Of a stretch of 64,000 bases of DNA, positions 48,566 to 61,134 are shown one piece after another. Below the pieces are notes generated by a model, which was not told the origin of the DNA, did no database searches, and saw nothing but the letters and a program-made list of their open reading frames with translations. Location of the stretch: positions 2,170,001-2,234,000 of the forward strand of contig JAECYW010000003.1 of the NCBI GenBank assembly GCA_023014335.1, written 5' to 3'. The first letter of the stretch is position 1. The number at the start of each line of letters is the position of its first letter. This DNA comes from Galerina marginata. Its lineage: Eukaryota; Basidiomycota; Agaricomycetes; Agaricales; Galerinaceae. Position numbers and translations under genes: made by a program.

Positions 48566-48720
48566 AAACCTGCGCCTGCAGAATCACCTTCACCATCAGG
48601 GTTTCCACTAGGCCCTTGCTGAGATGAGCTAGCAATCAAGCCTGGAAGTAGAGGGCGCAGAACTGAAGCCATAGGCCAACTTTCCGAAATTGGCCCTACA
48701 ATCGTAACCTCACTAGTAGA

Positions 48721-49055
48721 TGTTAAAGCAGGCGAGCGTGGGAACACGTGAGGCAGCGGAGTGCCAAATATGAGGAACTCAGTGTAAAGGACGGATGAGC
48801 TATGAAGAGCTGAAGTCCGGAGTGAGTAACTAATGATATTGTGAAATGACTATATACTTGCCTGAAGTCCGGAGTGAGTAACTGGGGACTTCTGGCAACT
48901 AGCTAAGCCTTTATATATGAAAATGAGCAATATACCCAAATGGGGAAAGAAGTGATAAGAATCTGATAAAGATCAAATGAAGAACTACATAAATGAAGTA
49001 TGTTCTGATAAGGATCTAATCTAATCTGATAAGATAAGATAGAAAGAGTAGAATG
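48721..49055 (-). repeat. Copia LTR, minus strand, 5' end missing
   Basis: Begins TGTTAAAGC (plus strand) and matches 335 of the 364 bp of the LTR at 49713-50076. The missing end is replaced by a Helitron-like element beginning at 49056. It cuts the split gene at 48720 and is probably the 3' LTR of the minus-strand copia. Confidence 0.85.
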
Positions 49056-49712
49056 TTACAAGTTCTTACGTAGTAAAAGAACTTGTTTTCTACACTTGAT
49101 AGCAGGAGAAAATGGTTTCTAACGCAATGGTTGGAAATTCTCCCACTGCTATAGTGACCCTGCATGGTTTCTGTATCTCAGCCATTACTGGGCCAATTTT
49201 TATGATCTTGGTATCAAAAAAATCGTAAAAATCAGGGCTTTCATGTGGCATGTGTATCCAGGGTTGATTAGGTCATGTGACCTGTTCACACGACCCAAAA
49301 AGCGCAAATTTGTGTGAATTTACACTTAAAACAGATTTCAGTGAGCTAGATATACTGAAATATATTACCCAGACCAATTTAGAATAATGTACAAATATTT
49401 ACATATGTTTTGCAATGATGTCATGGTGTCCAAATCTGGCAAACAGCCAGCTTAACTCAGTAAAAATTGCAAAATTGGTGTTAAACTGACTGGATAACCC
49501 ATGAAAGACACACCAAACATTGCAAAACATGACCAAATGACTTGAATATAATGTTCTAGATGCTTACATAATCAAACTCACAGCAGGACTTTGTGCAATT
49601 GCCTTGGAATCAGTTGATGCACCAAGTTAGACCAAAATATTCTCAGGGATATGTCATGTGATATGTGTGCACAGACCGTCTCTTAGGTAAAAAAAACATC
49701 ATCTGTATTTTT
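49056..49712 (+). mobile_element. Truncated Helitron-like long unit
   Basis: Starts with the TTACAAG hairpin and runs as a normal long unit until GTATTTTT, where the plus-strand LTR begins. The rest of the unit, and any 3' hairpin, is absent. The host base before it is G. Confidence 0.85.
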
Positions 49713-50076
49713 TGTTAAAGCTGCTTTCCCACTCTCCATAACATTCTACTCTTTCTATCTTATCTTATCAGATTAGATTAGATCCTTATCAGAACACACT
49801 TCATTTATGTAGTTCTTCATTTGATCTTTATCAGATTCTTATCACTTCTTTCCCCATTTGGGTATATTGCTCATTTTCATATATAAAGGCTTAGCTAGTT
49901 GCCAGAAGTCCCCAGTTACTCACTCCGGACTTCAGGCAAGTATATAGTCATTTCACAATATCATCAGTTACTCACTCCGGACTTCAGCTCTTCATAGCTC
50001 ATCTGTCCTTTACACTGAGTTCCTCATATTTGGCACTCCGCTGCCTCATGTGTTCCCACGCTTGCCTGCTTTAACA
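49713..50076 (+). repeat. Complete copia LTR (364 bp)
   Basis: Inverted ends TGTTAAAGC..GCTTTAACA. It contains a TATATAAA-like box near 49880 and two copies of a 20-bp motif TTACTCACTCCGGACTTCAG (49915 and 49967). It differs by a few substitutions from the minus-strand LTRs near 48740 and 61160. Confidence 0.9.
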
Positions 50077-50094
50077 GGTTATGGGCCCCGCGCT
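50077..50094 (+). other. Copia primer-binding site
   Basis: Directly after the LTR stands GGTTATGGGCCCCGCGC. Its complement contains GGGCCCATAACC, the anticodon stem-loop pattern of initiator tRNA-Met, as expected for the half-tRNA priming of copia elements. Mirror copy at 61117-61134. Confidence 0.6.
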
Positions 50095-50462
50095 ATAAGC
50101 GCTCCAATTAAGTGTTTTGCGAACTCGGTCTATTTGCACTTTTTGCACAAATCGGTCATTTTAGTCTTTTTGCTTTGTAACCTCTATCAGGCCCGGCCTT
50201 ACATTGCCGCTGCTAGTAGGGAGGAACGTGCACGCTATTAGAGCTGCGTTTCACTCGGATCTGCCTACCCGGTTGCCGAGTTACATACAATTTTCTATTT
50301 TTGTCTAGTTTACCTAGTTAGCACTTTTCACCTTTCTTGAGTTCGCAAAGCACCAAGAGCTCGGAACATCGTATAACTCAGTTTGGCACGTCCACACACG
50401 TCCACACACGTCCTCACAAACATCTATCAACACACATCACTTTCCCATCACTCAATCACATC

Positions 50463-51867
50463 ATGACTTCCAACACTCCCAATTTCACCAAATTGTCTTC
50501 TTCCAACTATATATAACACCTGGGCTGGCGAAATGCAAGCCTGGCTACAGGCTCAAGGTGTCTGGCGCGTAGTTACTGGTGCCAAGACCAAACCAACAGT
50601 TACCTCGCCAACTGCTACCGATGCCGAGACAACTGCCCTTGATGCTTGGTTGGACAAAGCAGATAAGGCTTCCGGTCAAATCTACTTGATGGTGGAACCA
50701 GATCAACGTATCCACTTCAATGGAATTACAGATGATCCGGTCAAGATGTGGGAAGCCCTTAAAGCCGTTCACCTTCAGAAGCGTCCTGGCAACAGGTTTA
50801 ACGCTTATGACGACCTATTCTCCATTAGGAAGGGGGAGGAGGAGAGTCTTCAAACTTTGATCAACAGAGTTGATGAAGCTATCCGCCGCATTCAGGATCT
50901 TCGTCCAGACAAGTTTGATCTTGCCAAACTGGATGAAGAACTTGGCTCCATGTCTCTGATCAGAGCCCTCCCTGAAGAGTACAACACTTTTGCCTCTTCA
51001 CTTCTCCTTCTGGACAAACTTGACAAGGCCACAATTCATCAGGCCTTTGTCACTGAAGAGACTCAGCGTCGTCGTCATGCTTCTGAAATGCCTGCAGTTG
51101 GTTCTGCACTCAAAGCGTCGTCTTCTTCACTCTCCAAGCTTATTGAGCTTCTTTGCACATTCTGTGGTATGACCAATCACACCATGGAAAACTGTCATGC
51201 ATTTGCAAAGGCTCAAAAGGCAGCAAAGGAGAATGTAGAAAATCGTCGCAAAGGCAACAAGAACAAGGCCAATAAGGCCCAGGACACCAATAGTGAGAAG
51301 AGCAACCAAGCCAAAGATGCTGTTGTTGAATCTGCTGGAAATGCAAGTGTTCTTTCTACTTTTGATCCTTCTGATCCTACCTCCCCTTTGGTCAATGATG
51401 CTGATCATGATTGGAATGCAGACACAGGGGCCACTTCTAATATGACCCCTCATCGTCACTGGCTTCGCAATTATAAGCCCCTCCGCATTCCAATCAAGTT
51501 GGCAGATGCCACCATTATTTATTCTGAAGGGGTGGGCACTGTGGTTTTCAACCCAGTTGTAAAAGGAAAGAAATTAAGATCAGTGGAATTTACCAGAGTC
51601 TTGCATGTACCACTACTCTGAAACAATTTACTTGCTTGTTTATATTTAACCAAACACAAAGGGATTAAAATTCACATTGATTCATCCACAATGCAATTTT
51701 CCCTAACTAAACAAGCAACTTTTGTTCACTGCCTCCATTGATGCCAACAATGTTGCTCTCTTGGACGGTGTGACAGAACCTATTTCGGAGTTTGCCAACG
51801 TAGCAGCTAAATCCACTCTCCCTCTTGATCTCAATCTCTGGCATCGCAGACTTGCACATCACAGCTA
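50463..51867 (+). pseudogene. Copia gag, protease and pre-integrase region, inverted copy
   Basis: ATG at 50463 (MTSNTPNFTK); an extra ATAT at about 50511-50514 shifts the frame, after which the long ORF runs from 50533. Visible parts: the UBN2-type Gag core, a CCHC knuckle (CTFCGMTNHTMENC), aspartic protease site DTGA (near 51420) and, after a TGA at 51619-51621 where Arg is expected, the GAG-pre-integrase motif LWHRRLAHHS. At 51868 it joins head-on to the 3' end of the minus-strand copia. Both defects are shared with the other arm, so the duplication followed the damage, or both came from one damaged template. Confidence 0.9.
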
Positions 51868-52063
51868 CTGCAAAATGCAACTTTGGAAGGTGAAAGGGGT
51901 TTGGTAAGAAGATCTGCCACTTGTTCATCAGTTGAGATGAAGGATGGTGAAATAAGTCCAACAGCAACAGCGTCCCTGAGCCAGTAAAACCGCAAGTCCA
52001 AGTGCTTCATACGCCCATGGTGTTCAGGATTCTTGGAAACACTGAGAGCACCCTGGTTGTCAA
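51868..52063 (-). pseudogene. Copia RNase H C-terminus
   Basis: Reads DNQGALSVSKNPEHHGRMKHLDLRFYWLRDAV, VADLLTKPLS, the typical end of copia Pol. It continues the frame of 54631-56886 across the Helitron-like array: flanks GTTGTCAA and CATGCATAAT rejoin. Confidence 0.9.
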
Positions 52064-54630
52064 CTTGGTCAGAGGCCATTGCTGCGCATGGCAAAAACAA
52101 GTTCTTACTTTCAAGGTGAGTGCGACGATAAATAAAGGTTAAATAAGTAAATTACAAGTTCTTACGTAGTAGAAGAACTTGTTTTCCGGCCTGCATAGCA
52201 GGCAGAAATGGTTTCTAACGCAATGGTTGGAAATTCTCCCACTCATACTGTGACCCTGCATGGGTTCTGTATCTCAGCCATTACTGGGCCAATTTTCATG
52301 ATTTTGGTATCAAAAAATTCGTAAAAATCAGGGCTTTCATGTGGCATGTGTATCCAGGGTTGATTAGGTCATGTGACCTGTTCACACGACCCAAAAAGCG
52401 CAAATTTGTGTGAATTTACACTTAAAACAGATTTCAGTGAGCTAGATATGCTAAAATATGTTGCCCAGACCAATCTAGAATAATGTACAAATATTTACAT
52501 ATGTTTTGCAATGATGTCATGGTGTCCAAATCAGGCAAACAGTCAGCTCAACTTGGTGAAAATCCGAAAATTGGTGTTAAACTGACTGGATAACCCATAA
52601 AAGGCACACCAAACATTGCAAAACATGACCAAATAACATAAAAATAATGTTCTAGAAGCTTACATAATCAAACTCACAGCAGGACTTTGTGCAATTGCCT
52701 TGGATTTGGTAATGCACCAACTTGGACCAAAATATTCTCAGGGATATGTCATGTGATATGTGTGCACAGACCATTTCTTAGGTAAAAAAAACATTATCAG
52801 TATTTTTATTTTATTTTAATGTCTTTGAAATCTCTCAATATAGCTTATTTACTGTGTTTTCAACAATATTCCGCATTTGGTAAGTCACATAGAGATGTGA
52901 CAATACGCATGTGACGCCATCTTTTAGCCCTGATTTTTTTGATAATTACACACTTTATTTCAGAGCAATCCGATAAAAACTAAGTGACGTATGAATTAAT
53001 CTTTTTACAAGTTCTTATTGTAGTCTAATAATTAATCTTGTTACAAGTTCTTACGTAGTAGAAGAACTTGTTTTCCGGCCTGCATAGCAGGCAGAAATGG
53101 TTTCTAACGCAATGGTTGGAAATTCTCCCACTCATACTGTGACCCTGCATGGGTTCTGTATCTCAGCCATTACTGGGCCAATTTTCATGATTTTGGTATC
53201 AAAAAATTCGTAAAAATCAGGGCCTTCCTGGTCACGTGACCAGGCGCAATTAGGCTTGCTAGAATCGCCTCATTTTTCTGCTTTTTTTGAGTATAAGATC
53301 ATCCAAATCGGTTCAGATTTGAGCGGACTACATATTATTTACTTATTTAACATGTATTTATGTAATAACATTTCTCTAGGTACTGCCTCACCCCCAAAGT
53401 AAGAACTTGTTTTTGCCATGCGCAGCAATGGCCTCTGACCAAGTAATATGTAGTCCGCTCAAATCTGAACAGATTGGGATGATCTTATACTCAAAAAAAG
53501 CAGAAAAATGAGACGGATCTAACAAGCCTAAAATCAACTGGTCACGTGACCAGGAAGGCCCTGATTTTTACGAATTTTTTGATACCAAGATCATAAAAAT
53601 TGGCCCAGTAATGGCTGAGATACAGAAACCATGCAGGGTCACTATAGCAGTGGGAGAATTTCCAACCATTGCGTTAGGAATGTTTTCTGCCTGCTATGCA
53701 GGCCGGAAAACAAGTTCTTTTACTACGTAAGAACTTGTAACAAGATTAATTATTAGACTACAATAAGAAACTTGTAACAAGATTAATTCTTACGTCCCTT
53801 AGTTTTTATCGGATTGCCTTGAAACAAGGTGTGTAATTATCAGAAAAATCAGGGCTAAAAGATGGTGTCACATGCGTATTGTCACATCTTTATGTGACTT
53901 ACCAAATGCGGAATATTGTTGAAAACACAGTAAATAAGCTATATTGAGAGATTTTAAAGGTATTAAAATAAAACAAAAATACTGATAATGTTTTTTTTAC
54001 CTGACAGATGGTCTGTGCACACATATCACATGACATATCCCTGAGAATATTTTGGTCTAACTTGGTGCATTACCAAATCCAAGGCAATTGCACAAAGTCC
54101 TGTTGTGAGTTTGATTATGTAAGCTTCTAGAACATTATTTCCATGTTATTTGGTCATGTTTTGCAATGTTTTGTGTGCCTTTTACAGGTTATCCAGTCAG
54201 TTTGACACCAATTTTGCGATTTTCAGCAAGTTAAGCTGGTTGTTTGCCTAATTTGGACACCATGACATCATTGCAAAACATATGTAAATATTTGTACATT
54301 ATTCTAGATTGGTCTGGGCAACACATTTTAGCATATCTAGCTCACTGAAATCCATTTCAAGTGTAAATTTACATAAATTTGCGCTTTTTGGGTCGTGTAA
54401 ACAGGTCACATGACCTAATCGACCCTGGATACACATGCCACATGAAAGCCCTGATTTTTACGATTTTTTTGAGACCAAGATCATAAAAATTGGCCCAGTA
54501 ATGGCTGAGATACAGAAACCATGCAGGGTCACTATAGCAGTGGGAGAATTTCCAACCATTGCGTTAGAAACCATTTCTGCCTGCTATGCAGGCCGGAAAA
54601 CAAGTTCTTTTACTACGTAAGAACTTGTAA
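52064..54630 (-). mobile_element. Helitron-like array in copia RNase H
   Basis: Starts CTTGGTCAG at 52064, is interrupted at 52151/53444 by an oppositely oriented nested element, reaches a 5' hairpin at 53740 and, after one long unit, a second at 54630. A CACGTG palindrome is near 53540. Clean insertion, host base after CAAG (minus strand) is T. Confidence 0.87.
52152..53443 (+). mobile_element. Nested Helitron-like element, opposite orientation
   Basis: 5' hairpins at 52152 and 53041, one 3' end at 53443. Outer flanks AATAAGTAAA and TAATATGTAG rejoin to the normal element sequence. Palindrome CCTGGTCACGTGACCAGG at 53227-53244. Its loop reads TAGAAG where other copies have TAAAAG. Confidence 0.87.
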
Positions 54631-56886
54631 CATGCATAATAGAAGGCTGGGTGACAGTGTGCCCAAATTCATGAAGAATATTGCGCATCCAACATATCTC
54701 CTTGCCAGCCTCTACTGCAGCTACATATTCAGCCTCTGTTGTTGACAGTGCAATAATGCCTTGGAGCTTGCTTGACCAACCAATTGAACCACCAGCCATA
54801 GTGGTAACATAGCCACTTGTGGACTTTCCAGTATCAACAGAATCACCATGAGCAGAGTCAGTAAATGTAATGAATGGTTCTTGACCATGTTCACCACAAT
54901 ACTGTAACTTGTACTCAAGAGTGCCCTTAAGATATCTGAATAGGTGCTTGACGGCAGCCCAGTGTTTAGGACCAGGATTGGAGTTGAAGCGTGCCAAATA
55001 GGCCACAGTGTAAGCAATGTCTGGGCGGGTCATTGTAGCCAAGTACTGCAAAGAGCCAACTGCACTGAGGTATGGGACATTGCGCATTTGTTCCACCTCT
55101 TCAGCATTTTGAGGACCCATGGTTTTGGAAAATATAGTTCCAGTAGCCATTGGTGTTTGGACAGGGTGGCAGTCAGACATACCATACTTCTCCAACATGT
55201 CCAGAATGTACTGGCGTTGATGGAGTGTGATAGTCTTGGTTTGACGGTCCCTGCCAACTGCAACACCAAGTAAAAACTGTGTGGGTCCCAAATCACGAAG
55301 TGTAAAATGTGCAGCCAGTTGCTTGACAGCCTTGTCAATAGCAGCATTGGACTTGGATGCATAGGTAATGTCATCAATGTAAATGGGAACAATGATCTTG
55401 ACAACTCCATCTGAATAGATGTAAACAGAGCGGTCAGATTCAATGCATTTATAACCCATTTCAGTGAGAGCCTTATGCAGTTTGATGTTCCATTGACGTC
55501 CAGCTTGTTTCAACCCATAAAGTGGTCGGCAGAGCTTGAGTACCATATTAGGACCACCTTGGTGGAATCCTTCAGGTTGAAGCATATAGATGTCTTCTTC
55601 AAGGTCACCTTGGGTGAATGCAGCAGAAATGTCAACAGAACGAAGTTCCATGTCACCAATTGCAGCCAGAGCAATAATCAAGCGCAAAGTGGCAGGACGG
55701 AATGTAGGAGCAAAAACCTCATTGAAATCAATGCCAGGACGTTGACTGTATCCTTTGGCAACGATTCGGGCTTTGTAGCGCTCTATAGTACCATCTGCAT
55801 TACGCTTGACTCTAAAGACCCAACCAGAACCAATTGCCTTTTGACCAGGTGGGAGTTCAACTATTTCCCAGGTTTTGTTCTGCATCAGAGTGTTGTACTC
55901 TGTGACAGTAGCCTCTTCCCAATACTGTGCATCATCACTTTTCATTGCCTGTTTGTATGTGCGTGGCTCAGCACCAGATGCTAAGTGAGCATATTCCAGT
56001 CCATCATCACCATCAACAATGTTCAGTTCGTCAGCCTCTACCTCATCCTCTTCTTCCTCTACTTCCTCGACAACAGCAGGTTGTGGAGGTTGTGGAGGTT
56101 GCTGAGGTGTTGGGTTTAGCCAATATGGCTTAGGAGGGACAGAAACGCGATCTGAACGATGAGTTGGTGCAGGTGGTGGATCCTTCTTGCGATTACGACG
56201 AGAAGGACCAGCAACTGGTGGTTGTGCAGGTGGTGCAGGTGGTGCAGGTGCAAGTGGTGCAACAGGAGCAGGATCAGGAATTGGTGGTGCAGGTGGTGCA
56301 GGAGGGTGAATTTGAGGTGTAGTTGGATTTTCATCCCCCCCAAAATTGGGCAAAGGTGCAACAGAATCATCCTCTGAAGAATGAGAATGTGGAGGCTGAA
56401 GGTTAATTTGTGGCATTGGTCCAGTTTTGGACAAGCCAGGAAAATGGCGTTCATCAAATTCAGCACGTTCAGATATGATATACTTTTTGGTGGTAGGATT
56501 GTAGAATTCCCAACCTTTATACCCTGAAGGGTAACCAACAAATACACATTTCTCCATATGTGACTGAAGTGATTTTCGCTTATCCCTCTGTATGTACACA
56601 TAAGCAGTGCACCCCCAAACCCGCAAATGGCTCACATCAGGTTTCTTCTTGAACCATGCCTCATAAGGTGTTTTATCTGGCAATGGAGCAGTAGGAATCC
56701 TGTTTTTGACATGCACATATGCTTCAAGGCATTTACCCCAAAATGAGGCTGGCATGCGACTTTCAGTGAGCATAGCAGTGATATCATCTGCCATGGTGCG
56801 GTTGGCACGTTCTGCAACTCCATTCATCTGAGGGCGGTTGCGTGTAGTATGACGACGCACAATGCCACATTGTTCAGTGAATTTAA
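54631..56886 (-). pseudogene. Copia integrase C-terminus, reverse transcriptase, RNase H
   Basis: A long open frame read leftward: integrase third acidic residue in MNGVAERANRT, the GKCLEAYVHVKNRIPT and DKTPYEAWFKKKPD motifs, a Pro/Ala linker, then reverse transcriptase (VDISAAFTQGDLEEDIYM, LKQAGRQWN, YIDD near 55385) and RNase H (TDSAHGDSVDTGKSTSGY, STTEAEYVA). No stop was seen within it. Its upstream end at 56886 is a Helitron-like array, and about 30 codons of integrase that should precede FTEQCG are missing. Confidence 0.92.
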
Positions 56887-59039
56887 CTTGGTCAGAGGCC
56901 ATTGCTGCGCATGGCAAAAACAAGTTCTTACTTTCAAGGTAAGTCCGACTATAAATAAAGGTTAAATAAGTAAATAAGGCATAGTCCGCTCAAATCTGAA
57001 GCTATTGGGATGATCTTATACTCAAAAAAAGCAGAAAAATGAGGCGGATCTAACAAGCCTAAAATGGCCTGGTCACGTGACCAGGAAGGCCCTGATTTTT
57101 ACGAATTTTTTGATACCAAAATCATCAAAATTGGCTGAGTAATGGCTGAGATACAGAAACCATGCAGGGTCACTGTATGAGTGGGAGAATTTCCAACCAT
57201 TGCATTAGGAATGTTTTCTGCCTGCTATGCAGGCCGGAAAACAAGTTCTTTTACTACGTAAGAACTTGTAACAAGATTAATTATTAGACTACAATAAGAA
57301 ACTTATAAGAAGATTAATTTATACGTCGCTTAGTTTTTATCAGATTGCCTTGAAACAAAATGTGTAATTATCAGAAAAATCAGGGCTAAAAGATGGTGTC
57401 ACATGCGTATTGTCACATCTTTATGTGACTTACCAAATGCGGTATATTGTTGAAAACACAGTAGATAAGCTATATTGAGAGATTTTAAAGGCATTAAAAT
57501 AAAATAAAAATACTGATAATGTTTTTTACCTAAGAGATGGTCTGTGCACACATATCACATGACATATCCCTGAGAATATTTTGGTCTAACTTGGTGCATC
57601 AACTGATTCCAAGGCAATTGCACAGAGTTCTGTTGTGAGTTTGATTATGTAAGCATCTATTACATCATATTGAAGCTATTTGGTCATGTTTTGCATTGTT
57701 TGGTATGCCTTTTATGGGTTATCCAGTCAGTTTAACACCAATTTTGCGATTTTCACTGAGTTAAGCTGGCTGTTTGCCAGATTTAGACACCATGACATCA
57801 TTGCAAAACATATGTAAATATTTGTACATTATTTTAGATTGGTCTGGGCAACATATTTTAGCATATCTAGCTCACTGAAATCTGCTTCAAGTGTAAATTG
57901 ACACAAATTTGCGCTTTTTGGGTTGTGTGAACAAGTCACATGACCTAATTGACCCTGGATACACATGCCACATGAAAGCCCTGATTTTTACGAATTTTTT
58001 GATACCAAGATCATCAAAATTGGCCCAGTAATGGCTGAGATACAGAAACCATGCAGGGTCACTATAGCAGTGGGAGAATTTCCATTGGTTTTGTTAGGAA
58101 CCATTTCTGCCTGCTATGCAGGCCGGAAAACAAGTTCTTTTACTACGTAAGAACTTGTAACAAGATTAATTATTAGACTACAATAAGAACTTGTAATAAG
58201 ATTAATTCTTACGTCGCTTAGTTTTTATCGGATTGCCTTGAAACAAAGTGTGTAATTATCAGAAAAATCAGGGCTAAAAGATGGTGTCACATATGTATTG
58301 TCACACCTTTATGTGACTTACCAAATACGGAATATTGTTTGAAATACACTATATTGGGAGATTTAAAGGCATTAAAATAAAATAAAAATACAGATGATGT
58401 TTTTTTTACCTAAGGGATGGTCTGTGCACACATATCACATGACATATCCCTGAAAATATTTTTGTCCAAGTTGGTGCATTACCAAATCCAAGGCAATTGC
58501 ACAAAGTCCTGCTGTGAGTTTGATTATGTAAGCTTCTAAAACATTATTTTCATGTTATTTGGTCATATTTTGCAATGTTTGGTGTGCCTTTTATGGGTTA
58601 TCCACTCAGTTTAACACCAATTTTCGGATTTTCACCAAGTTGAGCTGACTGTTTGCCTGATTTGGACACCATGACATCATTGCCAAACATATGTAAATAT
58701 TTGTACATTATTCTAGATTGGTCTGGGCAATACATTTTAGCATATGTAGCTCACTGAAATCTGTTTTAAGTGTAAATTGACACAAATTTGCGCTTTTTGG
58801 GTTGTGTGAACAAGTCACATGACCTAATTGACCCTGGATACACATGCCACATGAAAGCCCTGATTTTTACGAATTTTTTGATACCAAGATCATCAAAATT
58901 GGCCCAGTAATGGCTGAGATACAGAAACCATGCAGGGTCACTATAGCAGTGGGAGAATTTCCATTGGTTTTGTTAGGAACCATTTCTGCCTGCTATGCAG
59001 GCCGGAAAACAAGTTCTTTTACTACGTAAGAACTTGTAA
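56887..59039 (-). mobile_element. Helitron-like array: one short, two long units
   Basis: 3' end at 56887; 5' hairpins at 57271, 58160 and 59039. Palindrome CCTGGTCACGTGACCAGG at 57068-57085. Unlike other arrays the flanks do not rejoin in frame: part of the copia integrase core is absent. Confidence 0.88.
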
Positions 59040-60748
59040 TGTCTTGAATGCTTCAAATGCATCACTCTTCTGTTTGAGACGCATTACAGCCCAGAGGCTA
59101 GTGCAGTCATCAATGAAGGTTATCCAGTAACGATAACCTTCAGGAGTTCGGACAGGAAGAGGACCATGAAGATCAGAGTGAATCAACTCTAAAGGCATTG
59201 CGGATTTGCTGGGAGATGTGGGAAAGGGGTTTGAACACATTTTGCCTGCAAGGCATGGTTCACAGATAGGATCTGGCTTTTGCTTGGAGTTTAACACAAG
59301 TCCAGTAACCATCTCCTTTTGAATCATCTTCTGAACATCAGCATAGCTGTGATGTGCAAGTCTGCGATGCCAGAGATTGAGATCAAGAGGGAGAGTGGAT
59401 TTAGCTGCTACGTTGGCAAACTCCGAAATAGGTTCTGTCACACCGTCCAAGAGAGCAACATTGTTGGCATCAATGGAGGCAGTGAACAAAAGTTGCTTGT
59501 TTAGTTAGGGAAAATTGCATTGTGGATGAATCAATGTGAATTTTAATCCCTTTGTGTTTGGTTAAATATAAACAAGCAAGTAAATTGTTTCAGAGTAGTG
59601 GTACATGCAAGACTCTGGTAAATTCCACTGATCTTAATTTCTTTCCTTTTACAACTGGGTTGAAAACCACAGTGCCCACCCCTTCAGAATAAATAATGGT
59701 GGCATCTGCCAACTTGATTGGAATGCGGAGGGGCTTATAATTGCGAAGCCAGTGACGATGAGGGGTCATATTAGAAGTGGCCCCTGTGTCTGCATTCCAA
59801 TCATGATCAGCATCATTGACCAAAGGGGAGGTAGGATCAGAAGGATCAAAAGTAGAAAGAACACTTGCATTTCCAGCAGATTCAACAACAGCATCTTTGG
59901 CTTGGTTGCTCTTCTCACTATTGGTGTCCTGGGCCTTATTGGCCTTGTTCTTGTTGCCTTTGCGACGATTTTCTACATTCTCCTTTGCTGCCTTTTGAGC
60001 CTTTGCAAATGCATGACAGTTTTCCATGGTGTGATTGGTCATACCACAGAATGTGCAAAGAAGCTCAATAAGCTTGGAGAGTGAAGAAGACGACGCTTTG
60101 AGTGCAGAACCAACTGCAGGCATTTCAGAAGCATGACGACGACGCTGAGTCTCTTCAGTGACAAAGGCCTGATGAATTGTGGCCTTGTCAAGTTTGTCCA
60201 GAAGGAGAAGTGAAGAGGCAAAAGTGTTGTACTCTTCAGGGAGGGCTCTGATCAGAGACATGGAGCCAAGTTCTTCATCCAGTTTGGCAAGATCAAACTT
60301 GTCTGGACGAAGATCCTGAATGCGGCGGATAGCTTCATCAACTCTGTTGATCAAAGTTTGAAGACTCTCCTCCTCCCCCTTCCTAATGGAGAATAGGTCG
60401 TCATAAGCGTTAAACCTGTTGCCAGGACGCTTCTGAAGGTGAACGGCTTTAAGGGCTTCCCACATCTTGACCGGATCATCTGTAATTCCATTGAAGTGGA
60501 TACGTTGATCTGGTTCCACCATCAAGTAGATTTGACCGGAAGCCTTATCTGCTTTGTCCAACCAAGCATCAAGGGCAGTTGTCTCGGCATCGGTAGCAGT
60601 TGGCGAGGTAACTGTTGGTTTGGTCTTGGCACCAGTAACTACGCGCCAGACACCTTGAGCCTGTAGCCAGGCTTGCATTTCGCCAGCCCAGGTGTTATAT
60701 ATAGTTGGAAGAAGACAATTTGGTGAAATTGGGAGTGTTGGAAGTCAT
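59040..60748 (-). pseudogene. Copia gag, protease and integrase start
   Basis: The 5' half of the main copia. ATG at 60748, same ATAT frameshift and same TGA stop as the inverted copy. Beyond the shared arm (below 59344) it continues into the integrase core: zinc motif, CEPCLAGKM, Asp in LIHSDLHGP and Asp in ITFIDDC, ending at EAFKT where the array begins. Gag forms the particle, protease matures it and integrase would insert the cDNA; this copy is defective. Confidence 0.9.
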
Positions 60749-61134
60749 GATGTGATTGAGTGATGGGAAAGTGATGTGTGTTGATAGATGTTTGTGAGGA
60801 CGTGTGTGGACGTGTGTGGACGTGCCAAACTGAGTTATACGATGTTCCGAGCTCTTGGTGCTTTGCGAACTCAAGAAAGGTGAAAAGTGCTAACTAGGTA
60901 AACTAGACAAAAATAGAAAATTGTATGTAACTCGGCAACCGGGTAGGCAGATCCGAGTGAAACGCAGCTCTAATAGCGTGCACGTTCCTCCCTACTAGCA
61001 GCGGCAATGTAAGGCCGGGCCTGATAGAGGTTACAAAGCAAAAAGACTAAAATGACCGATTTGTGCAAAAAGTGCAAATAGACCGAGTTCGCAAAACACT
61101 TAATTGGAGCGCTTATAGCGCGGGGCCCATAACC

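Larger units (their letters stand above)
39240..48720 (-). pseudogene. Split intron-containing gene, function unknown
   Basis: Reading leftward from 48720: exon to 48372, intron 48371-48314, exon 48313-48257, intron 48256-48202, exon 48201-48127, intron 48126-48074, exon from 48073 interrupted by the LINE and resuming 41512-41327, intron 41326-41277, exon 41276-41198 interrupted by a Helitron-like array and resuming 39504-39485, intron 39484-39426, exon 39425 to about 39240. Frames agree across all junctions. The protein has a Gly-Ser-Glu-Ala repeat tract, an acidic Pro/Ala region, a basic KKNPKRNTQSKGKGKA patch and a conserved-looking segment DAQNFYGLLKAVESCYVNGK. I do not recognise the family. 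Its 5' end is cut by the copia LTR at 48721 and its 3' end by Helitron-2. It is either a resident gene or a piece captured by a Helitron. Confidence 0.7.
49969..51867. repeat. Arm of a 1,899-bp inverted repeat (partner 59344-61242)
   Basis: LTR, leader and gag are present in opposite orientation at 59344-61242 with exactly the same length and very few substitutions. The arms enclose 7.5 kb of the remaining copia and its insertions. Confidence 0.92.

Noticed and set aside
58844..59029. A 61-codon ORF (MPHESPDFY..) repeated in most long units
   Set aside because: It lies in an element without other coding signs, is opened or closed by single changes (for example CTATAGCAG versus TGTATGAG), and ends inside the terminal hairpin. 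Its recurrence follows from the repeat itself.
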